64,000 bases of DNA from CAVQBJ01 sp963710725 (GCA_963710725.1 CAVQBJ010000003.1:120131-184130), one strand, 5' to 3'. Positions 1 to 11,603 are shown, counted from the stretch's first letter. The notes: generated from the sequence alone by a model not told the origin. Numbers and translations are program-made.

Positions 1-2
1 TC

Positions 3-50
3 GAGGGCGACACGGGCCTCGGCCCGTACTCCGTGTGGCGCCCGGCTTAG
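3..50 (+). CDS. C-terminal tail of a gene cut by the window edge
   Basis: An open frame from the window edge ends at TAG (48-50) and reads E-G-D-T-G-L-G-P-Y-S-V-W-R-P-A. Its stop overlaps the stop of the convergent gene on the other strand. Fifteen residues are too few to name a family. That this is the end of a real gene is inferred from the tight convergent spacing and from the absence of any other feature there. Confidence 0.4.
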   Translation, partial: EGDTGLGPYSVWRPA

Positions 51-502
51 TTGTCGCCTCCGACGCGGTCCCAGACATAGAGCTCCATGCACTCCTGCAG
101 CAGCTCGAGCGCGCGCGCCCGCGAGAGGTAGGGCAGCACCGTCTTGAGCGTCTGCTCCTCCGACACGCCGGCGTCGAACGCCTCGTCGCCGCGGAAGCCC
201 GCGGCGATCTTCAGCGCCTCGCGCCGGTTCTCGCCGAGTCGCGGGAACACGCCGACGAGGAAGTCGGTGTTCGGGATCGGCTGGCCGACCTCCAGCGACG
301 CGTGCCAGGCGGCCAGCATGTGCAGGTCCTCGTCGTCGAGGTCGGCCACCGCGCGGGCGTAGTGCACGCACAGCTCACTGTCGGGGATGTCATCCACCCA
401 GGCCCGCACGACCTCGCCGACCAGCTGGCGTCGCGCCTCGCGGCCGACGCAGTCGGCGATGACCCGAATGGCGTCATGAGGCTCGATGAAGCAGAGCGAC
501 AT
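47..502 (-). CDS. conserved hypothetical protein, 151 aa
   Basis: A soluble, acidic, mostly helical protein with no membrane segment, signal peptide or motif that I recognise. I chose the ATG at 502 because a clear AGGGAG ribosome site lies about 6 bases upstream of it. An in-frame ATG at 568 would add 22 residues (173 aa) but has no such site. The stop TAA overlaps the stop of the forward gene at the window edge, so the two genes converge. The protein has no Cys or His cluster suggesting metal binding, and no function can be assigned. Confidence 0.7.
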   Translation of the reverse strand: MSLCFIEPHDAIRVIADCVGREARRQLVGEVVRAWVDDIPDSELCVHYARAVADLDDEDLHMLAAWHASLEVGQPIPNTDFLVGVFPRLGENRREALKIAAGFRGDEAFDAGVSEEQTLKTVLPYLSRARALELLQECMELYVWDRVGGDN

Positions 503-618
503 CAACACTCCCTGATGCTCGTACCGTAGGCCATGCTTCGGCACTGTAGGCGTCGAAGTGGACGTCATCGCTGCCCGCGCGCGGCGCCGGCAGCCGTCGG
601 TCGCGCGTCCGGCCGCGG

Positions 619-1587
619 CTACAGTCCGAGGGCGTCTCGCGCACGGGCGCCGACCGCTTCGTCGAGCGCGCTCGGCGCGACGCCCACCGCCATGCGCTGC
701 GACGCGCGCCAGTTCGCGAGGGCGAGGTCGAGCGACTGCAGCGGCGCCTCGATCGCGTCCGCGAGCGCGCGGGCGCGCCGCTCGAGGTTGATGCGGTCGC
801 CGATGCCGAACACGCGCTTCGCGGCCAGCGTGACGTCGTCGTCGCCGACGAGCTGCAGCGAGTCGGCCTCCATCTCGTAGCGGCCGAGACGGCCGAGCGA
901 GACGAGGAAGTCGAAGCGGGCGACGCGCGTGAGCCCGGGCAGGCTGAGCCGCTCGTACGCCCGCTCGAAGCGCCGCGGCGCCGTCCAGCCGGCATCCCCG
1001 GCGAGGGCGGCCGCCTGCGAGCCGGAGCGCTCGGCCCACTGCCGGTAGGCGATGAGCGTCTCCGCGCCCCGCGCCGGATCGTGCGAGGTGCGCGGACCGA
1101 GCTCGACGCCGTCGAGGTCCGGCAGCTCTCCACTCGACCACGGCGTCAACGCGCCGCGAATCGCGCGGAACGGATCCTCGTCGTCATCGAGCGGGGACAG
1201 GTAGGCGGTGAGCAGGGCCACCCAGGTGCCCTCCTCGGCGTCGGGGGCGTCGCGGGCGGTGCGGTAGGTGCCCGGCGGGTCCTCGCCGAGCACGGCGAGG
1301 CGCGCGCAGGAGAACGCCAGCTCGTCGGCGAGACGCTCGGCGTCGGCCGACGCGCGCAGGCCGGCCACCAGCGGACTGCGGTAGCCGTCGTCCGTGGCCC
1401 GCGTCTCCCGGCGGATCTTCAGCCCGTCGCTGCGCGGGCGCCGCTCGCCGGACGGCGCCGAAGCGCCCGGGGCCCGAGTGGCGGTCGAGCGGCCCGTGCG
1501 AGCGCCGCGAGCCGGCGCGCCCGGGAGATCGCGACTGCAGATCGGGCAGCGCTCGATGAAGCGGCCGTGTCGGCAGAACGTGGGCAC
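619..1587 (-). CDS. zinc-finger protein with helical C-terminal domain, unknown function
   Basis: A 322-residue protein. The N-terminus carries C5, H7, C14 and C17, a short zinc-finger-like knuckle. A low-complexity Arg/Ala/Gly linker follows to about residue 55. The remaining 260 residues look helical and include a Trp/Arg-rich stretch and a G-I-G-D motif late in the protein. The C-terminal half resembles, from memory, helical domains annotated in actinobacteria as alpha-glutamyl/putrescinyl thymine pyrophosphorylase clade 3 (HhH-glycosylase-like fold). That resemblance is tentative, because such enzymes belong to phage thymine hypermodification and no phage gene is nearby. It is probably a DNA- or nucleotide-related chromosomal protein. 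Confidence 0.7.
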   Translation of the reverse strand: MPTFCRHGRFIERCPICSRDLPGAPARGARTGRSTATRAPGASAPSGERRPRSDGLKIRRETRATDDGYRSPLVAGLRASADAERLADELAFSCARLAVLGEDPPGTYRTARDAPDAEEGTWVALLTAYLSPLDDDEDPFRAIRGALTPWSSGELPDLDGVELGPRTSHDPARGAETLIAYRQWAERSGSQAAALAGDAGWTAPRRFERAYERLSLPGLTRVARFDFLVSLGRLGRYEMEADSLQLVGDDDVTLAAKRVFGIGDRINLERRARALADAIEAPLQSLDLALANWRASQRMAVGVAPSALDEAVGARARDALGL

Positions 1588-1632
1588 CGGGAGGAGTCTA
1601 GGCCGGTGCCCACGTTCGCGGGTGCAACCGTC

Positions 1633-2667
1633 CTAGTGCTTGGTGTCGACCTTGAAGCCGCTGCACTTGGAGGCGTGCAGCTGCTTGCACACGACGAGGT
1701 AGCCCGGGCGAGGTACGCCGGCCTTGTCGAGTAGCCCGGCGTCGAAGCGCGCCACGGCCGAGGCGCCCGAGAAGTCGAAGATGTACAGGCGCGCGATCCG
1801 ATGGTTCGAGGCGGCGAGACGGAACAGGAACGTCAGCGCCTTCGCCGCGCGCGTGTCGCCCGAGCCGTTGTGATTCGGGAACGAGCCGCCGAAGTTGACG
1901 ATCCCACCCGTCTCGGTGAGCCAGATGTCGCCCGGCACCGCGGCAAGGATCGCGTTCGTGCGCGAACTGGAGAAGCGATTGGTGTCCGAGTAGTTGTGCA
2001 GCCCCCACAGCGTCGGCGTCGGGACGGCGCCGAGCACCGTCCTGCCCGACCTCTGGGTGGCGCCGAGGTCGGCGCGGAAGGCCGCGATGTAGGCGAGCGT
2101 CGGCCCGACGTTATCCTGGTCGAGCACGTCGAGCGCGACGATCGTGCAGTGCTTGTTCACCGTCGGGCACGTGCGGCGCGCCACCTTGTAGTACTCGGCG
2201 GACTGCAGCGCCGAGGGGCTCGCGAGCACCCGCGGGATGTAGCCGCGGTTGGCCTCGTTCCACGGCTGCCACGCGCTCACCTGCGAGGCGAACTTCATGA
2301 AGCGCGCGATGTCCGTCGTGTACGTCGCGACGCTCGGCATCTGCGTGACCTTGCGCGGCTGCTCGGAGTGGTAGAAGGCGACGAGCATCCGCACGTGGTC
2401 GGCGATCGCGTGGTTGTACCAGTTGATGAAGTCGTTGCGATACGGGATGTTCGCCTTCGTGCCGTCGAAGGCGTCGTAGGGCGCGATGTAGCGCGAGATG
2501 CGCTGTGACGGCGACTGCTTCTGGATGAGGCGGGTGTAGTACCCGTTGACGAACATGGTCGCGCTCTGGTCGGCGACGCCGGTGAGATAGGCCTCACTCG
2601 CGGTCGGGACCGCCAGCGCCGCGACGGCGACCGACAGGACCAGCAGCAGCAGGCGTCGCATACGCAC
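1633..2667 (-). CDS. secreted glycoside hydrolase-like protein
   Basis: About 344 aa. The N-terminus is a typical signal peptide: Arg-rich start, a Leu/Val core, then cleavage near the T-A-S-E-A segment. The mature part looks like a TIM-barrel glycosidase of the GH-A clan. It has a W-N-E-A-N segment (putative acid/base Glu, about residue 138) and a W-L-T-E-T-G-G segment (putative nucleophile Glu, about residue 252), which is the usual Asn-Glu/Glu pair of that clan. The GTG at 2667 is preferred because AGAGAGGTGA sits 5 bases upstream; a GTG at 2676 and an ATG at 2661 are alternatives. Substrate is unknown; a cell-wall or plant polysaccharide is inferred only from export and fold. Confidence 0.75.
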   Translation of the reverse strand: MRMRRLLLLVLSVAVAALAVPTASEAYLTGVADQSATMFVNGYYTRLIQKQSPSQRISRYIAPYDAFDGTKANIPYRNDFINWYNHAIADHVRMLVAFYHSEQPRKVTQMPSVATYTTDIARFMKFASQVSAWQPWNEANRGYIPRVLASPSALQSAEYYKVARRTCPTVNKHCTIVALDVLDQDNVGPTLAYIAAFRADLGATQRSGRTVLGAVPTPTLWGLHNYSDTNRFSSSRTNAILAAVPGDIWLTETGGIVNFGGSFPNHNGSGDTRAAKALTFLFRLAASNHRIARLYIFDFSGASAVARFDAGLLDKAGVPRPGYLVVCKQLHASKCSGFKVDTKH

Positions 2668-2853
2668 GTGGTTCACCTCTCTGGGTTCGTGGATCGTTGG
2701 CCGGGCTCGCGGCTTGTCGCGAGATCGGCCGCGGCGAGCCCTCCGGGGCGGGGAGCGCCGCTTTCCTGAGCCTTCGGGCCCATGCGCCCGACCCCTACCT
2801 CAGCGGCCGCCACGCACAAGGGTCAACAGGTTAGAAGGGCCGAGGTTGCGCTG

Positions 2854-2867
2854 CGGCGACGTCGCCG
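2854..2867. repeat. 14-bp perfect palindrome downstream of tetR
   Basis: The sequence CGGCGACGTCGCCG is a perfect palindrome 15 bases past the TetR-family stop codon. It could form a short terminator stem, although no T-run follows, or it could be a regulator site for the glycosidase gene downstream. Nothing else is seen in the 214 bases between these two genes. Confidence 0.35.
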
Positions 2868-2881
2868 ACGTAAGTGTTCGG

Positions 2882-3508
2882 TCAATCGACGGGGCCGGGC
2901 GCGCGCCCGGCGGCGCGCAGGCCGGCCACGAACAGGCTCGTGGCCATCGCCGTGGCGCCCGAGACGTCGGGCTCCCGGCGCGCCGACATGCACAGGGCGA
3001 GCTCGATCCCGGCCCCGACCATCGCCGCCGCCAGGTACTCGGTGTCGTGCGCGGGCAGAAGCCCCGAGGCGACGGCGGCGTCGAGATCCTGGCGCAGCTC
3101 CTCGGTACCGGCACCGATCGCCGGCTCGTCGAACAGCTGGCGGATCGTGCCGGCGTTGCGCCGCATCAGGTCGAGCGTGTCGCGGTCGTCGTGCACGAAC
3201 TCGAAGTAGGCCCGGAAGCCGCCCTCGACGAACCCCTCCAGCGTCGTGGCCCGGCGGCGTGCCTCGCGGGACCGCACGCGGATCTCGACCGCGCTCGCCT
3301 CGACCAGCGCGCGGAGCACCGACTCCTTGTCGGGGAAGTAGTTGTAGAACGTGCCGGCGGCCAGGTCGGTGCGGCGCACGATGTCGCGCACGTTCGCGGC
3401 GCCGAACCCCATCTCCACGAACACCTCGCGGCCGGCCTGGAGGATCGCCTCCCGGTTCGCGGCCTTGTTGCGCTCACGCTTGCTCGGCGTCGCGGTCGGC
3501 GAGCTCAC
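2882..3508 (-). CDS. TetR/AcrR-family transcriptional regulator
   Basis: A 208-residue repressor. The N-terminal helix-turn-helix (about residues 17-63) has the family pattern: R-E-A-I-L-Q-A-G-R-E-V-F, then G-F-G-A-A-N-V-R-D-I, then the recognition region L-A-A-G-T-F-Y-N-Y-F. The rest is a helical ligand-binding and dimerisation domain. Its start ATG overlaps the stop of the flavin monooxygenase by 4 bases (ATGA), so it is the second gene of that operon and probably represses it and itself. A perfect palindrome over the operon promoter (4901-4914) is the likely operator. The ligand is unknown, perhaps a substrate of the monooxygenase. Confidence 0.93.
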   Translation of the reverse strand: MSSPTATPSKRERNKAANREAILQAGREVFVEMGFGAANVRDIVRRTDLAAGTFYNYFPDKESVLRALVEASAVEIRVRSREARRRATTLEGFVEGGFRAYFEFVHDDRDTLDLMRRNAGTIRQLFDEPAIGAGTEELRQDLDAAVASGLLPAHDTEYLAAAMVGAGIELALCMSARREPDVSGATAMATSLFVAGLRAAGRAPGPVD

Positions 3509-4875
3509 CGGCGCAGGGCCTCGTCGGCGACCGCCGGCGCGACGGGGAGCACGAACGCGCGCCGACGGGCCCGCTCGGCCCCGGCCCTACGCTCCCGGTC
3601 GAGCTCGTAGAGGTAGTCCTCGAAGTCCACCTGGATCGTGTGCCGCTTCGAGCTGACGTAGCGCTTGCGCATCGCCGCCTGATCGCGCGCGATGTCGCCA
3701 CGCAGGCCGGCGGCGTCGGGGAGAGCGTAGCGACCGCACAGGTAGTCCGATACCCACTGCCCCTGCACCTCGGCGATCGGCATCAGCGCCCCGAGCGGCT
3801 GCAGCAGGCCGATGAACGCGAGGTTGGCGAAGTCGGGATGGAAGACGCGGCGGAACAGCTCGATGTGATTGTCGGGCGCCGCGAGCAGGTCGTCGTCGAA
3901 GAACGGGAAGCTGATCTTGTAGCCCGTGCAGTACACGACGACGTCGGCGTCGACGACGGTGCCGTCGGCGAAGCGCACCCGCCGGCCCTCCATCGCGGCG
4001 ATGTTCGGCTTGGGCAGGATCGTCCCGTGGGCGATGCGGTCGAGGATCCGCCCGGAGACCGTCGGATGAGCCTCGCCGAAGCGATGGTCGGGCTTGGGCA
4101 GCCCGAAGCGCTCGGGGCTGCCGGCGTACGCCTTGATGAGCGCGCCGATGACCCGCTGGCGGATCGCGAAGGGGATCCGCGGGTCGTTCCTGAGCTGATC
4201 GACCGGACGCCCGAAGATGTACTTCGGCGCGATCCAGGCGCCGCGGCGTGCGGCGAGATACGTGCGCGCGGCGACGTAGCTGGACTCGACTGCGATGTCC
4301 ATCGCGCTGTTGCCCATGCCGAGCACGACGACGTTCCGGCCGGCGAAGATCGAGTTGTCGACGTAGGCGTGAGCGTGCATCTGCACCCCGTCGAACGTGT
4401 CCGAGCCGGGAAACGCGGGCTCGGGCCAGCGCGCGTCCCAGTGGTGGCCGTTCGCCACGAGCAGGGCGTCATAGGGGCGCGTCTCGCCGGTGTCCAGCGT
4501 CACCTCCCAGGTGCCCTTGTCGGTGAGCGCGGCGTGCTCGACGCCGGTCTCGAAGGTGATGTGCTCGCGCAGGCCGAAGTGATCGACGTAGGCGTCGAAG
4601 TACTCCGCGATCTGGGTGTGGTGGGGGAAGTCCGGATAGGACTTCGGCATCGGATAGTCGGAGTACTCCATCCGCTCCCGCGACGTGTTGATGAACAGAT
4701 CGCGGTAGGCCGCCGACATCCCGTTCTTGTTGCCGAACACCCAGTTGCCGCCGATCCGGTCGGACTTCTCGAAGCAGTCGAACGGGATCCGGTGCTCCTT
4801 GAGCGCCTTCACGACGGCGATGCCGGATGAGCCGGCGCCGATGAGGCAGGTGGTGGGCAGCTCGGACGCGGACAC
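3505..4875 (-). CDS. flavin-containing monooxygenase (FMO/Baeyer-Villiger class)
   Basis: A 456-residue class B flavoprotein monooxygenase that would use FAD, NADPH and O2 to oxygenate a soft nucleophile or ketone. The FAD Rossmann motif GAGSSG lies at residues 13-18 and the NADPH motif GMGNSA at 186-191. Between them FDGVQMHAHAY (161-171) matches the FMO fingerprint FxGxxxHxxxY/F. Length fits the family. It is the first gene of an operon with tetR (4-base overlap). The start is a GTG placed about 11 bases after a -10 box, so the mRNA would be almost leaderless. The true substrate cannot be read from sequence. Confidence 0.92.
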   Translation of the reverse strand: MSASELPTTCLIGAGSSGIAVVKALKEHRIPFDCFEKSDRIGGNWVFGNKNGMSAAYRDLFINTSRERMEYSDYPMPKSYPDFPHHTQIAEYFDAYVDHFGLREHITFETGVEHAALTDKGTWEVTLDTGETRPYDALLVANGHHWDARWPEPAFPGSDTFDGVQMHAHAYVDNSIFAGRNVVVLGMGNSAMDIAVESSYVAARTYLAARRGAWIAPKYIFGRPVDQLRNDPRIPFAIRQRVIGALIKAYAGSPERFGLPKPDHRFGEAHPTVSGRILDRIAHGTILPKPNIAAMEGRRVRFADGTVVDADVVVYCTGYKISFPFFDDDLLAAPDNHIELFRRVFHPDFANLAFIGLLQPLGALMPIAEVQGQWVSDYLCGRYALPDAAGLRGDIARDQAAMRKRYVSSKRHTIQVDFEDYLYELDRERRAGAERARRRAFVLPVAPAVADEALRR

Positions 4876-4886
4876 GGCGGCGAATA

Positions 4887-4915
4887 AGCGTAGAGAAAGA
4901 TGACGCCGGCGTCAA
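4887..4915 (-). promoter_or_regulatory. promoter with overlapping TetR-type operator
   Basis: On the minus strand TTGACG (4910-4915), a 17-base spacer and TACGCT (4887-4892) form a good sigma-A type promoter. A perfect 14-base palindrome, TGACGCCGGCGTCA (4901-4914), covers the -35 box and part of the spacer, where a bound repressor would block RNA polymerase. The transcript would start about 4-5 bases before the monooxygenase GTG at 4875. Binding by the operon's own TetR protein is inference. Confidence 0.75.
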
Positions 4916-5027
4916 GTATTACCGCCGTGTGAGGTTCTGGACAGGCCCGGGGTCGGTGACGCGACGGTGACGGAGCAGCAGGTCACGACCGCGTGACGGG
5001 ACCGACGCCCCCGCCCGCCCCGCCCCA

Positions 5028-6613
<1,586 letters not shown>

Positions 6614-6614
<1 letters not shown>

Positions 6615-9600
6615 TAGCGGGACTCCTCGGGGGTCAGGCTGGCGACGGACGCACCTTCGTCGGCGCCGTTGGCTTCGTGGGCGCCGACGACGTCGCCGTT
6701 GGCGCCCGGTCCGTCGCCGTTGGCCCCGGCGCCCACCGCCGCCAGCTCCTCGCTCGGGGCCGCGCCGTTGCCGGCGGCCGCCGCCGCGGCGGCGGCGGCG
6801 TCGAGGACGCGGCGGTAGTCGGTGGGCATCACCTTCACGAAGCGCGGCAGCAGCGCCTCGAAGTCCGCGAGCACGCGGCGGGCGACCGGCGAGTCGGTCC
6901 GCTGCTCGTGCTCGACGATCAGCGCGTGCAGCTCGGCGGTGTCGGCGTCGTCGATCGGCTCGAAGTCGACCATCCCCATGTTGCAGCGTCCGGCGAAGGT
7001 GCCGTCCTCGTCGAGGACGTAGGCGACGCCGCCGCTCATGCCGGCCGCGAAGTTGCGTCCCGTCGGCCCGAGGACGACGACGCGACCGCCGGTCATGTAC
7101 TCGCAGCCGTGATCCCCGACGCCCTCGACGACGGCCGCGGCGCCCGAGTTGCGCACCGCGAAGCGCTCACCCGCGAGTCCGCGGAAGAACGCGCGACCCT
7201 TCGTCGCGCCGTACAGGACGGTGTTGCCGACGATCACGTTCTCCTCGGCGATGAAGTGCTCTCCGACCCGCTCGTCGGGTCGGACGGCGACCACTCCGCC
7301 GGAGAGGCCCTTGCCCGTGTAGTCGTTCGCCTCGCCAAACAGCGTGAAGGTGACCCCCGGGGCCAGCCAACCACCGAAGCTCTGCCCGGCCGAGCCGCGG
7401 AACTCGACGTTGATGGTGTCGGGCGCGAGGCCCTTCGCGCCGCGCGCCCGCGCGATGTGGCTCGACAGGATGCCGCCCACGCAGCGGTGCACGTTACGAA
7501 TCGGCAGCGTCAGCGCGACCGGCTCGTCGGCCTCGAGCGACGGGCGCGTGCGCTCGACGAGCTCCCAGTCGAGCGCGTCGTCGAGCACGGCCGGCGGCGG
7601 CTGGATGCGCCGCAGCGGGGCGCCCTCGGGGACGGGCACCGCGCGCAGCACGTGCGTGAGGTCGACGCCGCGGGCCTTCCAGTGCTCGATCGCGCCGTCG
7701 GCGCGCAGCAGGTCGACGCGGCCGGTCGCCTCGTCGAGCGAGCGCAGTCCGAGCGAGGCGAGCAGCTCGCGCACCTCCTCGGCCACGAAGAAGAAGAAGT
7801 TGACGACGTGCTCGGGCGTGCCCTTGAAGCGCTTGCGCAGCTCCGGGTCCTGGGTGGCGATGCCGACGGGGCAGGTGTTGAGGTGACAGGCGCGCATCAT
7901 GATGCAGCCGGTGGCGATCAGCGGCGCCGTGGAGAAGCCCATCTCGTCGGCGCCGAGCAGCGCGGCGATGAGGACGTCGCGGCCGGTCTTCAGCTGGCCG
8001 TCGGTCTGCACGATGATGCGCGAGCGCAGGTCGTTCAGCAGCAGCGTCTGCTGCGTCTCGGCGAGGCCGATCTCCCAGGGCACGCCGGCCGCCTGGATCG
8101 AGGACAAAGGTGATGCCCCGGTGCCGCCGTCGTGCCCGGCGATGAGCACCCGATCGGCATTGGCCTTGGAGACCCCCGCCGCCACGGTGCCGACGCCGAC
8201 CTCGGAGACGAGCTTGACCGAGACCTGGGCTCGCGGGTTGCCGCAGCGCAGGTCGTAGATGAGCTGCTTGAGGTCCTCGATCGAGTAGATGTCGTGGTGC
8301 GGCGGCGGCGAGATGAGCCCCACGCCCGGGGTCGTGTGGCGGATCGAGCCGATGTACTCGTCGACCTTGTGGCCGGGGAGCTGGCCGCCCTCGCCGGGCT
8401 TGGCGCCCTGGGCCATCTTGATCTGCAGCTCGTCGGCATTGACGAGATAGTGGATCGTCACGCCAAAGCGACCCGAGGCGACCTGCTTGATCGCCGAGCG
8501 GCGGCTGTCGCCGTTCGGGTCGGGCGTGAAGCGCACCGGGTCCTCGCCGCCCTCGCCCGTGTTCGAGCGTCCGCCGAGCCGGTTCATGGCGATGGCCAGC
8601 GTCTCGTGGGCTTCGCGCGAGATCGAGCCGAGGCTCATCGCGCCGGTGCAGAAGCGCTTGACGATCTCCGCGGCGGGCTCGACCTGCTCGAGCGGGATCG
8701 CCGTGCGGTCGTCGCTCAGCTGGAGCAGCCCCCGCAGGGTTGCCTTGCGCGCGGCGTCCTCGTTGACCTGGCGGGCGTACTCGCGGTACTTCTCGTAGGC
8801 CGGGCCGCCGCGCACCGTCAGCAGCGCCTCGGCGTCGCCCGCGAGCGCCGCGGCGACGTCGCCGTTGGCGGCGCGCACCGCGTGCTGCACGAGCGCGATC
8901 GTCTCGGGGTTCCACATGTGGTGCTCGCCGTCGCGCCGCCAGGCGTACACGCCGCCGACGGGCAGCAGCGGGTCGTGCGGCAGCGGGTAGGCGCGCGCGT
9001 GGCGCTCGAGCGCCTCCTCGGCGAGGACCTCGACGCTCACGCCGCCGATGCGCGACGCGGTGCCGGTGAAGTGCATGTCGATGAGCGTCCGGTCGAGCCC
9101 GACGGCCTCGAAGATCTGCGCCCCGCAGTAGGACTGGATCGTCGAGATGCCCATCTTGGAGATCGTCTTGAGCAGGCCCTTGCCGATCGCCTTGACGAGG
9201 TTATGCGCCGCCTCGAGGGGCTCGGGCCGCAGGCGCTCTCCGTCCGGGCCGGGCTTGGTGATGCGGCCCTCGTAGACGAGCACATCGAGGGTCTCGAGCA
9301 GCACGTACGGGTTGATCGCGCTCGCGCCGTAGCCGATGAGGGTGGCGAAGTGGTGGACCTCGCGGGGCTCGCCGGACTCGACGATGAGCCCGGCCCGCAG
9401 ACGCGTGCCCTCGCGCACCAGGTGGTGGTGCACGGCGGCCACGGCGAGCAGCGACGGGATCGGCGCGCGCGAGCGGTTCAGGCGCCGGTCGGAGAGGATG
9501 AGGATGTTCTTGTCCGCCTCGACGGCGTCGTGGGCCTCGTCGCAGATGCGGGCGATGGCCGCGCGCATCCCGTCGGGCCCGTCGGAGACCGGCCAGGTGA

Positions 9601-11377
9601 TGTCGATCGTGTGCGCCGCGAACACGTCGTGCTCGACGTGGCGCAGCGTCTCGAGCTCCTTGTTGAGCAGGATCGGCTGGTCGAGCACGAGCTGATGGGC
9701 GTGCTCGGGCGTCTCGCCGAGCAGGTTGCGCTCGCGCCCGACGCTGCTCGCGAGGCTCATCACGATCTCCTCGCGGATCGGGTCGATCGGCGGGTTGGTC
9801 ACCTGCGCGAAGAGCTGCTTGAAGTAGGAGAACAGGGCCGGCGCCTGATCGGAGAGCACAGCGAGGGACAGGTCGTTGCCCATCGAGCCGATCGGCTCGG
9901 CGGCGTCGCGCGCCATCGGCTCGAGCAGCACCCGCAGGTCCTCCTGGGTGTAGCCGAACGCCCGCTGGCGCGTGCGCAGCGGCTGATCGGAAAGCGTCAC
10001 CTGGTCGGACTCCGGCAGCTGGCTGAAGTGGACGCTGTTCTTCGCGAACCACCCGCCGTAGGGCTGTTGGGTGGCGATCTGGTGCTTGATCTCGCCGTCG
10101 TCGATGATCCGGCCCTGCTCGAGGTCGACGAGGAACAGCGTGCCCGGCTGCAGCCGCCCGAGGCGCTGCACCTGCTCGGGCGGGATCCCGAGCGTCCCCT
10201 GCTCGGATCCGAGCATCCCCGCCTCCGAGCCGAGCACGACGTGGCCGTCGGTGGTCAGCACCCAGCGTCCCGGCCGCAGGCCGTTGCGGTCGAGCGTCGC
10301 GCCCACGACGCGGCCGTTCGTGAAGGCGACCGAGGCCGGGCCGTCCCACGGCTCCATGAGGCAGGAGTGGTAGGCGTAGAACCCCTTCAGGTCGTCGGAG
10401 AGATCCTCACGGCCGCGATAGGCCTCGGGGATCATCATCATGACCGCGTGTGGGAGCGAGCGGCCGGACAGCATGAGCAGCTCGAGCACGTTGTCGAACG
10501 TCGCCGAGTCCGACCCGCCGGGGCGCACGATCGGCAGGATCTTCGGCAGGTCGCGGCCGAACAGCTCCGAGGCGAGCTCGCTCTCGCGCGCCCGCATCCA
10601 GTTGATGTTCCCCATCACCGTGTTGATCTCGCCGTTGTGGCAGATGACGCGGTAGGGATGGGCCAGCTCCCAGCTCGGGAACGTGTTCGTCGAGAAGCGC
10701 GAGTGCACGAGCGCGAGCGCGCTCTTGACCCGCTGGTCGGCGAGCTCGGGGTAGAACCCGGCGAGCTGGTGGCTGATGAGCATGCCCTTGTAGTTGATCG
10801 TGCGCGATGAGCTCGAGGCCACGTAGAGGCTCGGGCCGGCGGCGATCTCGCAGATGCGGCGGATCACGTAGAGCTTGCGCTCGAAGGCGTCCTGATCGGA
10901 GGCGTACTCGCCCTCCGCGCCGACGAACAGCTGGCGGATGAACGGTCGCGACTGATTGGCCGTGTCGCCGACGTTCGACGGCTCGACCGGGACGTCGCGC
11001 CAGCCGAGCACGCGCTGGCCCTCGACGCGGACGTTCAGCTCGAGCAGGTCCTCGAGCTTGCGGCGCGCGAGCTCGTTCGTGGGCAGGAAGCACACGAGCA
11101 CGCCGTACTGACCGGCGGCCGGCAGCTGGAAGTCGACGACCGCGCGCAGGAACTCGTCGGGCAGCTGCATGAGGATCCCGGCGCCATCGCCGGTGCGCGG
11201 GTCGGCGCCCGCCGCGCCGCGATGCTCGAGGTTCTCCAGGGCCGTGATCGCCCGGCGCACCACCTCGTGCGTCGGGGTGTTGTCGAGGCGCGCGACCATG
11301 CCCACGCCGCACGCGTCGTGCTCGAAACGAGGGTCGTAGAGGCCAACGGCCCGTGGAGGCTGGATATGCGGTTTCAT
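6614..11377 (-). CDS. gltB: glutamate synthase, large (alpha) subunit
   Basis: A 1587-residue enzyme of ammonia assimilation. After a 22-residue propeptide comes Cys23 (in A-C-G-V-G-M), the N-terminal nucleophile of the glutaminase domain, expected to be exposed by self-cleavage. Central and FMN-binding synthase domains follow, with the cysteine cluster C-I-M-M-R-A-C-H-L-N-T-C for the [3Fe-4S] centre. The C-terminal GXGXG beta-helix domain is intact. The final 70 or so residues are an Ala run followed by Gly-Ala-Asn-Gly-Asp repeats, an unusual disordered tail just before gltD. The upstream leader contains an inverted repeat (11399-11440). Confidence 0.97.
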
Positions 11378-11398
11378 GGCAGTGCGGTGGGCGGTGTC

Positions 11399-11440
11399 AC
11401 CACAGCGAGACCCCTGTCCCGCGGGGCACGCCCCTGTGGT
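11399..11440 (-). promoter_or_regulatory. inverted repeat in the gltB leader
   Basis: ACCACAG (11399-11405) and CTGTGGT (11434-11440) are perfect inverted repeats enclosing a 28-base GC-rich segment that can fold further (CCCGCGGG core). It lies 22-63 bases upstream of the gltB ATG, so it would be in the 5' leader or be a regulator site. I do not recognise a known RNA family. Confidence 0.4.
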
Positions 11441-11581
11441 CAGGCAGGCACGTGAGGCGGAGCCTTGAAGCGTATCAGCGGATGGGCCGAACGAGGGGCT
11501 CGAGCGCGGCGATTTCCAGCCTGGCCGGCGCGGCTTCGCTCCGGGCCGGCAACCGGCCCCGACCCGGGGGCATTGCGTATT

Positions 11582-11603
11582 GTGTCGCGCCTGCGCGCGA
11601 CAC
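11582..11603 (+). promoter_or_regulatory. hairpin in the gltB/rsbW intergenic region
   Basis: The divergent gap 11378-11722 holds the control regions of gltBD and of the anti-sigma gene. Within it GTGTCGCGC (11582-11590), loop CTGC and GCGCGACAC (11595-11603) form a perfect 9-bp stem about 120 bases before the anti-sigma start. A TATTGT hexamer (11578-11583) just before it could be a -10 box, but no matching -35 is visible. Operator or leader hairpin cannot be told apart here. Confidence 0.4.

Noticed and set aside
2782..4830. A 682-codon plus-strand frame opposite tetR and the monooxygenase
   Set aside because: Shadow of two well-supported minus-strand genes, with Arg/Pro-rich low-complexity translation.
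8132..10810. An 892-codon open frame on the plus strand opposite gltB
   Set aside because: It is the antisense shadow of a clear gene; in very GC-rich DNA such frames are expected. Its translation is Arg/Val/Asp-rich and resembles no protein.
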